From NCBI RefSeq assembly GCF_030686155.1, contig NZ_JAUPEV010000012.1:1-55760 (forward strand): 55,760 nt of DNA. Reading direction: 5' to 3'. Positions 25,853-33,406 of this stretch are shown here, piece by piece. A program made the position numbers and the translations under genes. The stretch's first letter is position 1; each line of letters starts with the position of its first letter. This stretch comes from Helicobacter_J cappadocius. Lineage in GTDB: Bacteria; Campylobacterota; Campylobacteria; Campylobacterales; Helicobacteraceae. The notes beneath the pieces are model-generated. The model was not told where the DNA came from, did not search any database, and saw nothing but the letters and a program-made list of their open reading frames with translations.

Positions 25853-26686
25853 CTATTGAGCAATTGTAATTTTAGCTTTTTTCCTCAAATCATCAACTTT
25901 CTGTTTCATATCTGCTTGAAATTTTTTCTCTTTAAGCATACCTTCAATAGTTGCTTTTGCTTGTTCAAAAGTATAGGTAACAGGATCATTCTTCTTAATT
26001 AGATAGATAATATGATAACCAAACTCTGTCTTTACTGGAGTTTTTGTATATGTTCCAGGTTTTAACTCAAAAGCAGCTTTTGAAAATTCAGGTACCATTT
26101 GATTTTTTTGAAAAGTCCCCAAATCTCCACCATTTTGAGTGTTCTTTGTATTTGGGTCAATGGAATCTTTATTTGCTAATTCGATAAATTTAGCTTCTAC
26201 TTTTGCTTTGGGTGTTTTATTTAGTTCTGAAATAATTTTCTTGGCTTCATCTTCTGTTTTTACCAATATATGTCTAGCTTGTGCTTCTTGCTGAACAAAC
26301 TGTTGTTTATTATCATCGTAATATTTTTTCAATTCTGCATCTGGAATCTTAGTTTTCCCAATAGCTTCAGCTTGTTTTTTTGCCCATATTTCAACCAAAA
26401 GTTGTTTTTTGAAAGCATCTAAAGCTGCCTTATAATCAGGTGAATCTTCCATTTTTTCTTTTTTTGCTTGTTTTTCTATCAGAATATTATTTATAGCCTG
26501 ATCTAACAAAGCTTTTTTTTGCTCAGGTTTTAGTGAGTCATAGTTAAAGTTTGGAACTCTCTGCTTGATAACATCAAAATCTTTTTCTGTGATATTTACT
26601 CCATCAACTGTAGCCAAAGTCTTAGCTCCTAAAAAACCTACACATAAAGAACCAGCAAGGATAATACTTACTATGCTTTTTTTCAT
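25853..26686 (-). CDS. Periplasmic peptidyl-prolyl cis-trans isomerase (PEB4/Cbf2-like)
   Basis: A 277-aa SurA/PpiD-like exported chaperone. MKKSIVSIILAGSLCVGFLG is a signal peptide; the longer upstream frame is rejected because CGGAG lies 7 nt before this ATG. Residues about 40-125 form the SurA_N-like helical region, and 140-240 the parvulin domain (ARHILVKTEDEAKKI, GGDLGTFQKNQMVPEF, GYHIIYL). In Campylobacter this protein (PEB4) helps assemble outer-membrane proteins, which fits the porin array nearby. It heads the unit with fba and efp. Confidence 0.92.
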   Translation of the reverse strand: MKKSIVSIILAGSLCVGFLGAKTLATVDGVNITEKDFDVIKQRVPNFNYDSLKPEQKKALLDQAINNILIEKQAKKEKMEDSPDYKAALDAFKKQLLVEIWAKKQAEAIGKTKIPDAELKKYYDDNKQQFVQQEAQARHILVKTEDEAKKIISELNKTPKAKVEAKFIELANKDSIDPNTKNTQNGGDLGTFQKNQMVPEFSKAAFELKPGTYTKTPVKTEFGYHIIYLIKKNDPVTYTFEQAKATIEGMLKEKKFQADMKQKVDDLRKKAKITIAQ

Positions 26687-26808
26687 TGAAATCTCCGTAT
26701 TTAAATTTTGGTGCTCAAAAAGCAACACATTCCATAATATTACCCTTTAAACTTAAATAAAGTCAATAAAAGCTAAATTTTCAAGATAGAACCACTTAAA
26801 GGAAAAAA

Positions 26809-27522
26809 ATGTTTCAAAACATCAAAAAAAGTTGGGAAGATTTCTTCAGTTTAAAAATGATAGCCCTAAACCTTCTTCCAATAATCATCGGTATAGCTTT
26901 TTGGAGTTTTATATTATTTTATTTTGGCAACCAAATTTTAACAACTCTAGAACACATCTTACCTACAAGCTGGAAAAATCTTTTAGAAAATCCGGGATTT
27001 TTTGCTAGTATCGGCGGGTTTTTTATTAAAACATTTTTATATCTGCTACTTGCTTTTTTTGTCATTATTTTAACTATTATTGGAAATATTTTTATCTCAA
27101 TCTTTTATACCCCGATTGTAATAGGATATTTACGAAAAAAATATTATCCTGATATTTTTATTCATTCATTTGGAGGGATTAAAACATCAATTTTTCATTT
27201 TTTAAAATCTCTTCTGTGGTTGATTTTGTTTGTTGCGATCTTAAGTCCATTATTTTTTATTCCAGTTGTGGGTGTTTTTGCAGTTTTGATTCCACACTTT
27301 TTCTTTTTTAAGAATACGATGCTTTTTGATGTTGGAAGTTCTATTTTTAATGAATCTGAGTATCATTCATTTCTGTCAAAAAATAGAGTCAAAATTTATC
27401 AAATTAGTCTGATTGCGTATATTTTTTCTCTTATTCCATTTTTTAATTTTTTCGCAACACTTTTACAGACGATTATTATTTCAAGATTTGTATTGGATAA
27501 AAAAGAGCAACAAAACCTCTAA
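26809..27522 (+). CDS. EI24/CysZ-like multi-pass membrane protein
   Basis: A 237-aa membrane protein with about four hydrophobic segments (near 20-42, 65-100, 135-175 and 205-225) and the N-terminal KSWEDFFSLKMIALNLLPI pattern of the EI24 (CysZ) family. CysZ members bring sulfate into the cell; whether this one does is unknown. AAGGA lies 6 nt before the ATG. It is divergent from the PEB4-like gene, as HP0174 is next to HP0175 in H. pylori, and its stop overlaps that of crcB by 4 nt. Confidence 0.8.
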   Translation: MFQNIKKSWEDFFSLKMIALNLLPIIIGIAFWSFILFYFGNQILTTLEHILPTSWKNLLENPGFFASIGGFFIKTFLYLLLAFFVIILTIIGNIFISIFYTPIVIGYLRKKYYPDIFIHSFGGIKTSIFHFLKSLLWLILFVAILSPLFFIPVVGVFAVLIPHFFFFKNTMLFDVGSSIFNESEYHSFLSKNRVKIYQISLIAYIFSLIPFFNFFATLLQTIIISRFVLDKKEQQNL

Positions 27523-27899
27523 AGATGGCAAATCATCTTTGATGAAAACCATCCTAAAAAAACAAAAATAACTCCAAAGATGTTTGTGCTCAAAACATAT
27601 GCAAGCATCTTAAGATAATCTTTATTTTCAATCATGTTAAAAGTTTCTAATCCAAAAGAAGAAAAAGTGGTAAAACCACCTAAAACACCAATAATAAAAA
27701 AGATTCTAAACTCATCACTTATTAATTTTTGAGCGAGAAAATATCCAACAACCCCTATAACAAAACTTCCCAAAAGATTAACGCTTAATGTACTTAGAGG
27801 AAAAGTAAAACCAAAAAGCTTTGCAGGGAGGATTTTACCCATACAATAACGCAACAAACTCCCTATTGCACCACCAATGGCAACCAAAATAAAATTCAC
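27519..27899 (-). CDS. crcB: Fluoride channel Fluc (CrcB)
   Basis: A 126-aa four-helix membrane protein exporting fluoride as a dual-topology dimer. Motifs: GGAIGSLLRY (G-G-x-x-G-a-x-x-R-y), TLSVNLLGSFVIG with the conserved Asn, and GVLGGFTTFSSF with the Phe-box. The start is GTG 27899: AAGGAG lies upstream at normal spacing, whereas the longer frame from ATG 27923 would put that site inside the coding part. It follows hemD by 30 nt. Confidence 0.92.
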   Translation of the reverse strand: MNFILVAIGGAIGSLLRYCMGKILPAKLFGFTFPLSTLSVNLLGSFVIGVVGYFLAQKLISDEFRIFFIIGVLGGFTTFSSFGLETFNMIENKDYLKMLAYVLSTNIFGVIFVFLGWFSSKMICHL

Positions 27900-27929
27900 T
27901 TTATGCTCTCCTTGCAAACCCATTAGGTT

Positions 27930-28628
27930 TCATGGCAATTTTGATGCTAGTTCCTTTGCAAACTCTATACAACTATCAATATTTTGAATCGGACTTACAA
28001 ACGCTTCTACATCTCCATCAAAAACGCTAAAAGTAGTCATGCCAATTGCGATAGCATAGTAACTTCCATCCCATCCAAAATTTTGCTTAAATGCCAGATA
28101 ATGACTTGGTGCAGTAAAAATCAAAATGGATTTAGGGCTAGGTTTTAAGGCGTTATCAAGAATAATTGTTTTATTTTCGTATGCGATAACCTGTTTGAGT
28201 TTGATCTTAGCATCCAATAATTTTGCATCTAGTCCTGAAACAATCTTTTTGGCTCTAAGATATAAAGGTTTTCTATTTTTTAACAACGGAATGATTTCGC
28301 TTGAAAATCCAGATCCATGAGAATCGATACCTACATACTCAACTTTAAAGCCCTCTTTTCGTAATTTTTGGGCACTTCCTTCTCCTATTACAAAAGCTGG
28401 AATATCCCTAAAACCTTCCAATTCACAATCTTGCTGGATGTTTTGTAAAAGGGCTTTAAAGGCATTTTTTGAAGTAAAAATCAGAGCATCAACATGCTGA
28501 TTAATGTTCTTTAAATCAATATGTTGATCTAAAATAGCCTTTTTGATCGAAAAAAGATTGATTTGATTAACTACAAGTGTTTTTATTTTCACATTTTCCT
28601 TTGAGCTTATCAGGACAATTTCACGCAT
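27930..28628 (-). CDS. hemD: Uroporphyrinogen-III synthase
   Basis: A 232-aa HemD, closing hydroxymethylbilane with ring-D inversion in haem synthesis. It is a weakly conserved family; the supporting segments are DALIFTSKNAFKALL (residues about 48-62), AFVIGEGSAQKLRKEG, and the C-terminal ILIFTAPSHYLAFKQ and AIGMTTFSVF, which mark the two-lobed fold. GGAG lies before the ATG. It is followed by crcB as in HP1224-HP1225. Its operon partner upstream is the PAP2 gene. Confidence 0.86.
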   Translation of the reverse strand: MREIVLISSKENVKIKTLVVNQINLFSIKKAILDQHIDLKNINQHVDALIFTSKNAFKALLQNIQQDCELEGFRDIPAFVIGEGSAQKLRKEGFKVEYVGIDSHGSGFSSEIIPLLKNRKPLYLRAKKIVSGLDAKLLDAKIKLKQVIAYENKTIILDNALKPSPKSILIFTAPSHYLAFKQNFGWDGSYYAIAIGMTTFSVFDGDVEAFVSPIQNIDSCIEFAKELASKLP

Positions 28629-28668
28629 TTTCTCTCCATATTTGATCGATCAGCATAAGGCGATCATT

Positions 28669-29307
28669 TTAAGATTGTTTATGTTTAAACAACTTAAGAT
28701 AGACACCTCTTGAAAAAAATGCCAATGTTAACCCAAGCAAAAAGCCTCCAAAGACATCACTAGGATAATGAACCCCCAAATAGATACGTGAATACATAAT
28801 AGAAAAAATTAGCAATACTGCTAAAATCCCAGAAAAAAATTTGAAAAAAACCTTTGTTTCTGATGACCAAATAAATAAAAATACTAAAAGACAAAAAATA
28901 CTAATGCTCAGAGAATGTCCGCTCGGATAGCTAAAACCAGATGCATTGCTAAGCCAGTTTTCAATATTTGGACGCGGACGTGCAATCATTTCCTTTAGTA
29001 TTTTTAAAATAATCATACTTATAGCTATACTACCAATAAACCATATTCCAAGCATAATTTTTCGTTTCCAAAACATCCACAACATCACAACAAAACTAAC
29101 AACAATCACGGTTTTGGAATCTCCAATATTGCTCAAGAATTTCATCCACTGATTCCATGTCAAATTAGACTCAACATCACCCCTAATACATTCAATAAAA
29201 AATGTATCAAAAGATCGAATCCAGTTAAAACTTAAGACAATAGAAAATGTGACAAACACAAAAAGCAAAAATCCCAAAAATCCTATGAAAAAATAATTTT
29301 TATACAT
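28669..29307 (-). CDS. PAP2-family membrane phosphatase
   Basis: A 212-aa six-helix membrane protein with the full phosphatase signature: KEMIARPRP (motif 1, K-x6-RP), PSGH (motif 2, catalytic His) and SRIYLGVHYPSDV (motif 3, SR-x5-H-x3-D). It could act on undecaprenyl diphosphate, phosphatidylglycerol phosphate or lipid A; the sequence does not decide. A TACAAT box (29328-29333, minus) with a short leader lies upstream. It precedes hemD by 40 nt. Confidence 0.88.
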   Translation of the reverse strand: MYKNYFFIGFLGFLLFVFVTFSIVLSFNWIRSFDTFFIECIRGDVESNLTWNQWMKFLSNIGDSKTVIVVSFVVMLWMFWKRKIMLGIWFIGSIAISMIILKILKEMIARPRPNIENWLSNASGFSYPSGHSLSISIFCLLVFLFIWSSETKVFFKFFSGILAVLLIFSIMYSRIYLGVHYPSDVFGGFLLGLTLAFFSRGVYLKLFKHKQS

Positions 29308-29397
29308 AAAAACTCTCTTTTAATTTCATTGTAACCAAAATTAGGTTGTATTATTTTGAGAATTCTAGCACAAATTTCAAGCAATAAATTTTATTAA

Positions 29398-30066
29398 TCA
29401 AGACTTCAGAGTATAGGCGATTGGAATTTTTATCCTTACTCTTTGAGTTGGCAAAGGAAAATCTTTAGAAGCACTCTTAATTGCTTTTATAGCACTATCA
29501 TTGAGAATATCCCCAGCAGTACTTTGGAGAATTTTAAGTCCCTGCATTGTTCCATCCATATTTAAGACAAACTCAACCATTACTTCACCTTCTAATCCCC
29601 TAATTCTAGCGATGCGAGGATATTTATTTTTTTTACTAATCGCCATTTGTATCTTTGCCAAGAATTCATCACTTACACCTTCATTGTATGCTAATGACTC
29701 AGCTTGCGAACCTTCAGAAGTAGTATTTGAACTTTCTTGTTTCTCTTCATCTTTGGTTTCTTGAACTTCTTTTACTTCTTTTTCTGGTTCAACCTGTTTC
29801 TTTTCTATTGGTTTTGTTTTTTTTGGCTTGGGTTTTGGTTTTGGCTTGGGTTTTGGAACGGAAGTAGAATGAGTTTTTTGAGGTGCTTGAGTATTGATAC
29901 TTGCTAAACTCATCGTAAGCTTACTTTGTCCATCCTGCTTAAGTTCTGTGCTTTTAAATGATCCGAAAATCATCGTAATAGCACCTGCATAGATCGCAAA
30001 TGCAACAATAAAACCTACCTTATTGGGGGATTCAATTTGTTTTCGTAGAAATTGCAAAATTTTCAT
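29398..30066 (-). CDS. tonB: TonB energy-transducing protein
   Basis: A 222-aa TonB. It has an N-terminal membrane anchor (about 16-36), a long periplasmic Pro-Lys stretch (KPKPKPKPKP, about 72-85) and Glu-rich spacer, and the C-terminal TonB domain (YPRIARIRGLEGEVMVEFVL...GLKILQSTAGDILNDSAIKAIKSA). It couples the inner-membrane proton gradient to outer-membrane receptors for iron, nickel or haem. Its start lies 35 nt inside exbD, with AAGGA 7-8 nt upstream. An exact 18-bp duplication lies in the Pro-Lys region. Confidence 0.95.
   Translation of the reverse strand: MKILQFLRKQIESPNKVGFIVAFAIYAGAITMIFGSFKSTELKQDGQSKLTMSLASINTQAPQKTHSTSVPKPKPKPKPKPKKTKPIEKKQVEPEKEVKEVQETKDEEKQESSNTTSEGSQAESLAYNEGVSDEFLAKIQMAISKKNKYPRIARIRGLEGEVMVEFVLNMDGTMQGLKILQSTAGDILNDSAIKAIKSASKDFPLPTQRVRIKIPIAYTLKS
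29821..29856 (-). repeat. Exact 18-bp tandem duplication in tonB
   Basis: Two perfect 18-bp copies (29821-29838, 29839-29856) encode the K-P repeats of TonB. The unit is six codons, so slippage would lengthen or shorten the rod without frameshift. Confidence 0.9.
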
Positions 30067-30412
30067 GATTGTTTTCCTTCAACAAATCTATAATCTTAAC
30101 AAAAGTCTCAAATTTGGAATCTTTGTCGCTTCTTAATTCAACAAGAGTTTTAGGATCTGTATCTTCAATCAAGCTTTTTAGAGCCTCTATTGACTCGGGC
30201 TTGTCATCAACATAGATCACATTGTTTGCATCTACAACAATAGAAACTTTTTTATCATCATTTTTCTTTTGAGCGGAATCAGCTTGAGGTAAATCAATTT
30301 CTATCTTGCCTTGTGCGATAAAGGTTGATACGCTCAAAACAATCGCCAACAAAACAAGCATAATATCTATAAAAGGAACAATATTAAGACCCTCGCCTCT
30401 TCTTATCTTCAT
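30032..30412 (-). CDS. exbD: ExbD proton-channel subunit
   Basis: A 126-aa inner-membrane protein of the ExbB-ExbD-TonB complex. One transmembrane helix (about 12-34) carries the essential aspartate in VPFIDIMLVLL (about residue 16); the periplasmic domain follows (VSIVVDANNVIYVDDKP). It overlaps exbB by 4 nt and tonB by 35 nt, so all three are translated together. Confidence 0.95.
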   Translation of the reverse strand: MKIRRGEGLNIVPFIDIMLVLLAIVLSVSTFIAQGKIEIDLPQADSAQKKNDDKKVSIVVDANNVIYVDDKPESIEALKSLIEDTDPKTLVELRSDKDSKFETFVKIIDLLKENNHENFAISTKTN

Positions 30413-30831
30413 TTTTTTGCCACCTTAAAGCGATTAACAATCGTATCTACCTTACGAACCAAAGCATTATAAATCACCAATGTTGGTATTGCTACCACCA
30501 ATCCAAGTGCTGTAGCTTTAAGTGCTAAAGATAATCCGACCATAATTGTTTTAGCATCCATTCCTCCGCTCATTCCCATATCGTAAAAGGTTATCATAAT
30601 TCCAACTACAGTGCCCAATAATCCAACATACGGTGCATTTGAATATATTATATAAAGAGTAGTTAGATTCTTTGTCAAATGCTCTTCAAGCATATCTATG
30701 TCTTCATAAGTATCTACTTTTATTTTCCAATAAAACATAACCCGCTCCACTGTAAACCAAATTGTCAAGAATCCCATTATACCAAGTACGACAAATACTA
30801 TGTGATCGATATGTAACTTCAAAAATTCCAT
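30409..30831 (-). CDS. exbB: ExbB proton-channel subunit
   Basis: A 140-aa three-helix membrane protein, the short form of ExbB usual in Helicobacter. Conserved are GLLGTVVGIMITFYDMG and the following LSLALKATALGLVVAIPTLVIYN, which line the proton path. It heads the exbB-exbD-tonB operon, which is transcribed away from nikR, the order HP1338-1341 of H. pylori. The upstream region has a good sigma-70-type promoter and a Fur-like sequence. Confidence 0.94.
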   Translation of the reverse strand: MEFLKLHIDHIVFVVLGIMGFLTIWFTVERVMFYWKIKVDTYEDIDMLEEHLTKNLTTLYIIYSNAPYVGLLGTVVGIMITFYDMGMSGGMDAKTIMVGLSLALKATALGLVVAIPTLVIYNALVRKVDTIVNRFKVAKK

Positions 30832-30859
30832 CTATAATGTCCTGTATTTTTTAATTGAT

Positions 30860-30887
30860 ATTTTAGCACTTTGAGAATAATTGTCAA
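30860..30887 (-). promoter_or_regulatory. Promoter of exbB-exbD-tonB
   Basis: On the minus strand: -35 TTGACA (30882-30887), 16-nt spacer, -10 TAAAAT (30860-30865) preceded by TGC (extended -10). The predicted start near 30853 leaves a leader of about 22 nt with AGGA before the ATG. This is the best promoter in the window. Confidence 0.7.
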
Positions 30888-30891
30888 TATT
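30873..30891. promoter_or_regulatory. Candidate Fur box over the exbB promoter
   Basis: The 19-bp sequence GAGAATAATTGTCAATATT matches 13 of 19 positions of the classical E. coli Fur box (GATAATGATAATCATTATC) and covers the -35 box. Iron repression of TonB systems is well known; binding here is inference. Confidence 0.4.
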
Positions 30892-31018
30892 AAACATTAT
30901 TTTTTAATTATATTATTTTTTAGAAATACAAAAACATTATTAAAGGTTAAAAACCAAAAAACAATAATTCACAAGGAGAGAAATTAAAGCAAGTTGAGAT
31001 TTTAAGATAAACTTTTGA

Positions 31019-31024
31019 TACAAT
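31019..31024 (+). promoter_or_regulatory. Possible -10 box of nikR
   Basis: TACAAT, 58 nt before the nikR start. The region between it and exbB is very AT-rich; I found no exact TATTATT-N11-AATAATA NikR operator. Confidence 0.35.
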
Positions 31025-31081
31025 ACGCACAGCTAGAATCATGAAAAATAAGACTTTTAATTTTTTTTACAAAGTTACAAA

Positions 31082-31540
31082 ATGCCATCTAAAAAACAAA
31101 TGAAAGAAAAAGAATCTGCGATAAGATTTTCACTATCCCTTCAAGAAAACCTCCTTGATGAGCTAGATACTCGTATTATAAGAAACGGCTATTTATCTAG
31201 ATCAGAGTTAGTGCACGATATGATACGCGAAAACAATATGGAAAACAGCTGGAAGATGAAAACTTATTCTTCTTTATTAAATAAAAGTATCGCTGTGCTT
31301 GTAACTACATACCATTATCAAAGAGGACTCGATCAAAGAATGATAGATATACAGCACAATAGTTCAGTCAATATTCTTTGCAACACTCATGTTTATACAG
31401 AATCCTGCAATTGCCTAGAAACGATTATACTTAAGGGTTGCCTAGCAAAGATTCAAAAATTTTCCCTAGAAGTTGGGGGGCTAGGTGGAATAAAATTTTC
31501 CAAGCTTACCAAAACTTCTTGTTTTGATAAAGATAAATGA
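31082..31540 (+). CDS. nikR: NikR-like nickel-responsive regulator with altered metal site
   Basis: A 152-aa NikR. The N-terminal ribbon-helix-helix domain (IRFSLSLQENLLDELDTRI, SRSELVHDMI) binds DNA; residues about 65-152 form the ACT-like metal domain. Compared with remembered H. pylori NikR, ligands His88, His99 and Cys107 are kept (here H92, H103, C111), but His101 is Tyr105 (T-H-V-Y). A new Cys109 lies two residues before C111 (E-S-C-N-C). Metal preference may therefore differ. It starts the plus-strand run nikR-nadD-rsfS-hisJ, with nadD overlapping its stop, and is divergent from exbB. No good ribosome site precedes the ATG. A G6 run lies near its 3' end. Confidence 0.92.
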   Translation: MPSKKQMKEKESAIRFSLSLQENLLDELDTRIIRNGYLSRSELVHDMIRENNMENSWKMKTYSSLLNKSIAVLVTTYHYQRGLDQRMIDIQHNSSVNILCNTHVYTESCNCLETIILKGCLAKIQKFSLEVGGLGGIKFSKLTKTSCFDKDK

Positions 31541-32103
31541 TGAATATCGCTATTTATGGGGGAAGCTTTGATCCTCCTCATATCGCCCATATTCAGACAA
31601 TTCAAGTCGCATTACAAAAACTTGATATTGACAAACTTATTGTCATTGTAGCCTATCAAAATCCGCTAAAAAAACCTTGCTTATTTGAAGCAAAAAAACG
31701 TTATAAATGGATGAAGCAATTGAGTGCAAATCTTTCTAAGGTGGAAGTTAGTGATATGGAAATATTACAGAAAAAACCCATACCAAGCATCGAAAGCGTA
31801 CTGCATATAAAAAATCATCTCAATCCAAAGAAAATATTTTTTATTATCGGTGAAGATAATCTAAGCAATCTACACAAATGGAAACGTTACGAAGAGCTCA
31901 AAAATCTAGTCGAATTTGTATTGATTGAAAGATATGGATATGATGCAAATGCAGATAATCTATGTAAAATATCTCTCCCAGATGTAAAATACAAAATTTC
32001 ATCCACTCAAATTAGAGAGGGTCTTTCGCTAGGATATCTACCAGATGATCTACCCGAAGAGATAAAGCTTGAAGTTATTAAATCATATAAGGAGCTAAAT
32101 TGA
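31537..32103 (+). CDS. nadD: Nicotinate-nucleotide adenylyltransferase
   Basis: A 188-aa NAD-synthesis enzyme that adenylates nicotinate mononucleotide. The nucleotidyltransferase motif GGSFDPPHIAH (T/H-x-G-H type, residues 9-19) and the C-terminal ISSTQIREGLSLG are diagnostic. The ATG at 31537 or the next codon (31540) overlaps the nikR stop; both fit. It precedes rsfS with a 4-nt overlap, the usual nadD-rsfS pair. Confidence 0.94.
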   Translation: MMNIAIYGGSFDPPHIAHIQTIQVALQKLDIDKLIVIVAYQNPLKKPCLFEAKKRYKWMKQLSANLSKVEVSDMEILQKKPIPSIESVLHIKNHLNPKKIFFIIGEDNLSNLHKWKRYEELKNLVEFVLIERYGYDANADNLCKISLPDVKYKISSTQIREGLSLGYLPDDLPEEIKLEVIKSYKELN

Positions 32104-32456
32104 CACAAACAAAAAATTTGCCCAAGAGGACAAAAATAATTACCGAACTACTTGATCAAAAAAAGGCTGAAAATATAGATGTTTTTAACCTTGAAGGTAA
32201 AGATTATATCGTGGATTGCGTTATTATTGCTACAGCGATGGCCGGAAAACATTCTTATGCACTACTAGATATGCTTAAAAGTGAGCTCAAAGCATTAGGA
32301 GAAGTATTTTATAGCACTGATGAAGAGAGTGAGGATTGGATTATTGCAGACTTGGGAGATATAATGATTCATATTTTTACAGAAAACCATCGTAAAAAAT
32401 TTAATTTGGAAGAATTTTTAACTAAAATCAAAAAGCAAGAATCAATACAAATATGA
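32100..32456 (+). CDS. rsfS: Ribosomal silencing factor RsfS
   Basis: A 118-aa protein of the RsfS/Iojap family (YIVDCVIIATAMAGKHSYALLD, DWIIADLGDIMIHIF). It binds L14 on the 50S subunit and blocks subunit joining in starvation. The start is TTG 32100, with AAGGAG 4 nt upstream inside nadD. The next gene, hisJ, overlaps by 4 nt. Confidence 0.92.
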   Translation: MTQTKNLPKRTKIITELLDQKKAENIDVFNLEGKDYIVDCVIIATAMAGKHSYALLDMLKSELKALGEVFYSTDEESEDWIIADLGDIMIHIFTENHRKKFNLEEFLTKIKKQESIQI

Positions 32457-33241
32457 GAGTCGATATTCACAATCATACTATTTTATGCAATCATGCACAT
32501 GGAAGTGTAGATGAATATATCAAAAGAGCTATAGAATTAGGTATTGATATTTACGGTTTCTCCTGTCATTCTCCCATGAAGTTTGATCCAAAGTATAGGA
32601 TGAGACTTGAGGAATTAGATATTTATTATAAAATGATAAAAAATGCACAAAAAACCTACGGAAATAAAATTCAGATTTTATGTGGATTAGAAGTCGATTT
32701 TATAGACAATAGACAAGATTTAATAGAACAAAAAATTCTTGATTATCCTTTTGATTATTTGGTTGGTTCTATTCATTTTTTAGATGAATGGGGGTTTGAT
32801 AATCCTGAATTCATCGGCGAATATGTCAAAAAGGATATGGAGGAATGTTGGAGAAAATATCTACAAGCTATCACTCATATGGCTCAAACAAAACTTTTTC
32901 AAATAGTTGGGCATTTTGATTTACTCAAAATTTTTGGTCATACTCCAAACATAAAATCATATAATCTTATAAAAAAAGCACTTCAGACAATCAAAGATAC
33001 TCAAATGGTTCTTGAAATCAACTCTGCTGGACTAAGAAAACCAGTAAAAGAGCAATATCCAAGTGTAAATATCTTAGAGATTGCCAAAACCCTTGAAATT
33101 CCAATCACATTCGGAAGTGATGCGCATAGCGTAGATCAAGTGGGATATGGCTACAAAGAATGCTTAGAAATTGTAAAGAATATAGGCTATAAAAAAGCAA
33201 CTTATTTCATCAATAAAATACCTCATGAGATTGAAATTTAA
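32453..33241 (+). CDS. hisJ: Histidinol-phosphatase (PHP family, HisJ/HisK type)
   Basis: A 262-aa PHP-domain phosphatase for the last-but-one steps of histidine synthesis. Metal ligand motifs: DIHNHT (4-9), GFSCHSP, GLEVDF, GSIHFL, VGHFDLLK, LEINSAGLRKPVKEQYPS and FGSDAHS. It overlaps rsfS by 4 nt. H. pylori lacks histidine synthesis, so its presence suggests the organism can make histidine, or that the enzyme serves another phosphate ester. No other his gene is in the window. Confidence 0.85.
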   Translation: MRVDIHNHTILCNHAHGSVDEYIKRAIELGIDIYGFSCHSPMKFDPKYRMRLEELDIYYKMIKNAQKTYGNKIQILCGLEVDFIDNRQDLIEQKILDYPFDYLVGSIHFLDEWGFDNPEFIGEYVKKDMEECWRKYLQAITHMAQTKLFQIVGHFDLLKIFGHTPNIKSYNLIKKALQTIKDTQMVLEINSAGLRKPVKEQYPSVNILEIAKTLEIPITFGSDAHSVDQVGYGYKECLEIVKNIGYKKATYFINKIPHEIEI

Positions 33242-33279
33242 TATTTTTACTTCCAAAATAGTAAAAAAATAGCACTATT

Positions 33280-33304
33280 TTTTTGTTACTAAAGGTAACA
33301 AAAA
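33280..33304. promoter_or_regulatory. Perfect palindrome upstream of nuoA
   Basis: 10-bp arms TTTTTGTTAC / GTAACAAAAA around a 5-nt centre (TAAAG). It lies 56 bp upstream of the -10 box. The arms run T to A on both strands, unlike a terminator, so it looks like an operator for a dimeric regulator. Confidence 0.5.
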
Positions 33305-33359
33305 TCCCCTTTTTTTGCTAGATTAAATTTTCTTTGTTTATTTTTAATCATTTTAAGAC

Positions 33360-33365
33360 TACAAT
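33360..33365 (+). promoter_or_regulatory. -10 box of the nuo operon
   Basis: TACAAT, 41 nt before the nuoA ATG, in T-rich surroundings without a clear -35 box. The predicted start is near 33372. AGGA (33395-33398) is the ribosome site. Confidence 0.5.
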
Positions 33366-33406
33366 TCAATCAACGAACAAACTTTCAATTTTTTAGGAAC
33401 TACAAA

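Noticed and set aside
26687..26728. 14-codon extension of the PEB4-like isomerase
   Set aside because: CGGAG and a clear signal peptide begin at ATG 26686.
27900..27923. ATG start of crcB at 27923
   Set aside because: An AAGGAG ribosome site lies inside this extension at normal distance from GTG 27899, and the shorter protein matches the family N-terminus.
30892..31081. Classical NikR operator (TATTATT-N11-AATAATA) between exbB and nikR
   Set aside because: Many TATTA/ATTATT fragments occur because the stretch is very AT-rich, but none has the correct spacing and partner half-site.
33280..33304. Palindrome before nuoA as an intrinsic terminator of hisJ
   Set aside because: The 5' arm is T-rich and the 3' arm A-rich on both strands, the reverse of a terminator, and no T-run directly follows the stem.
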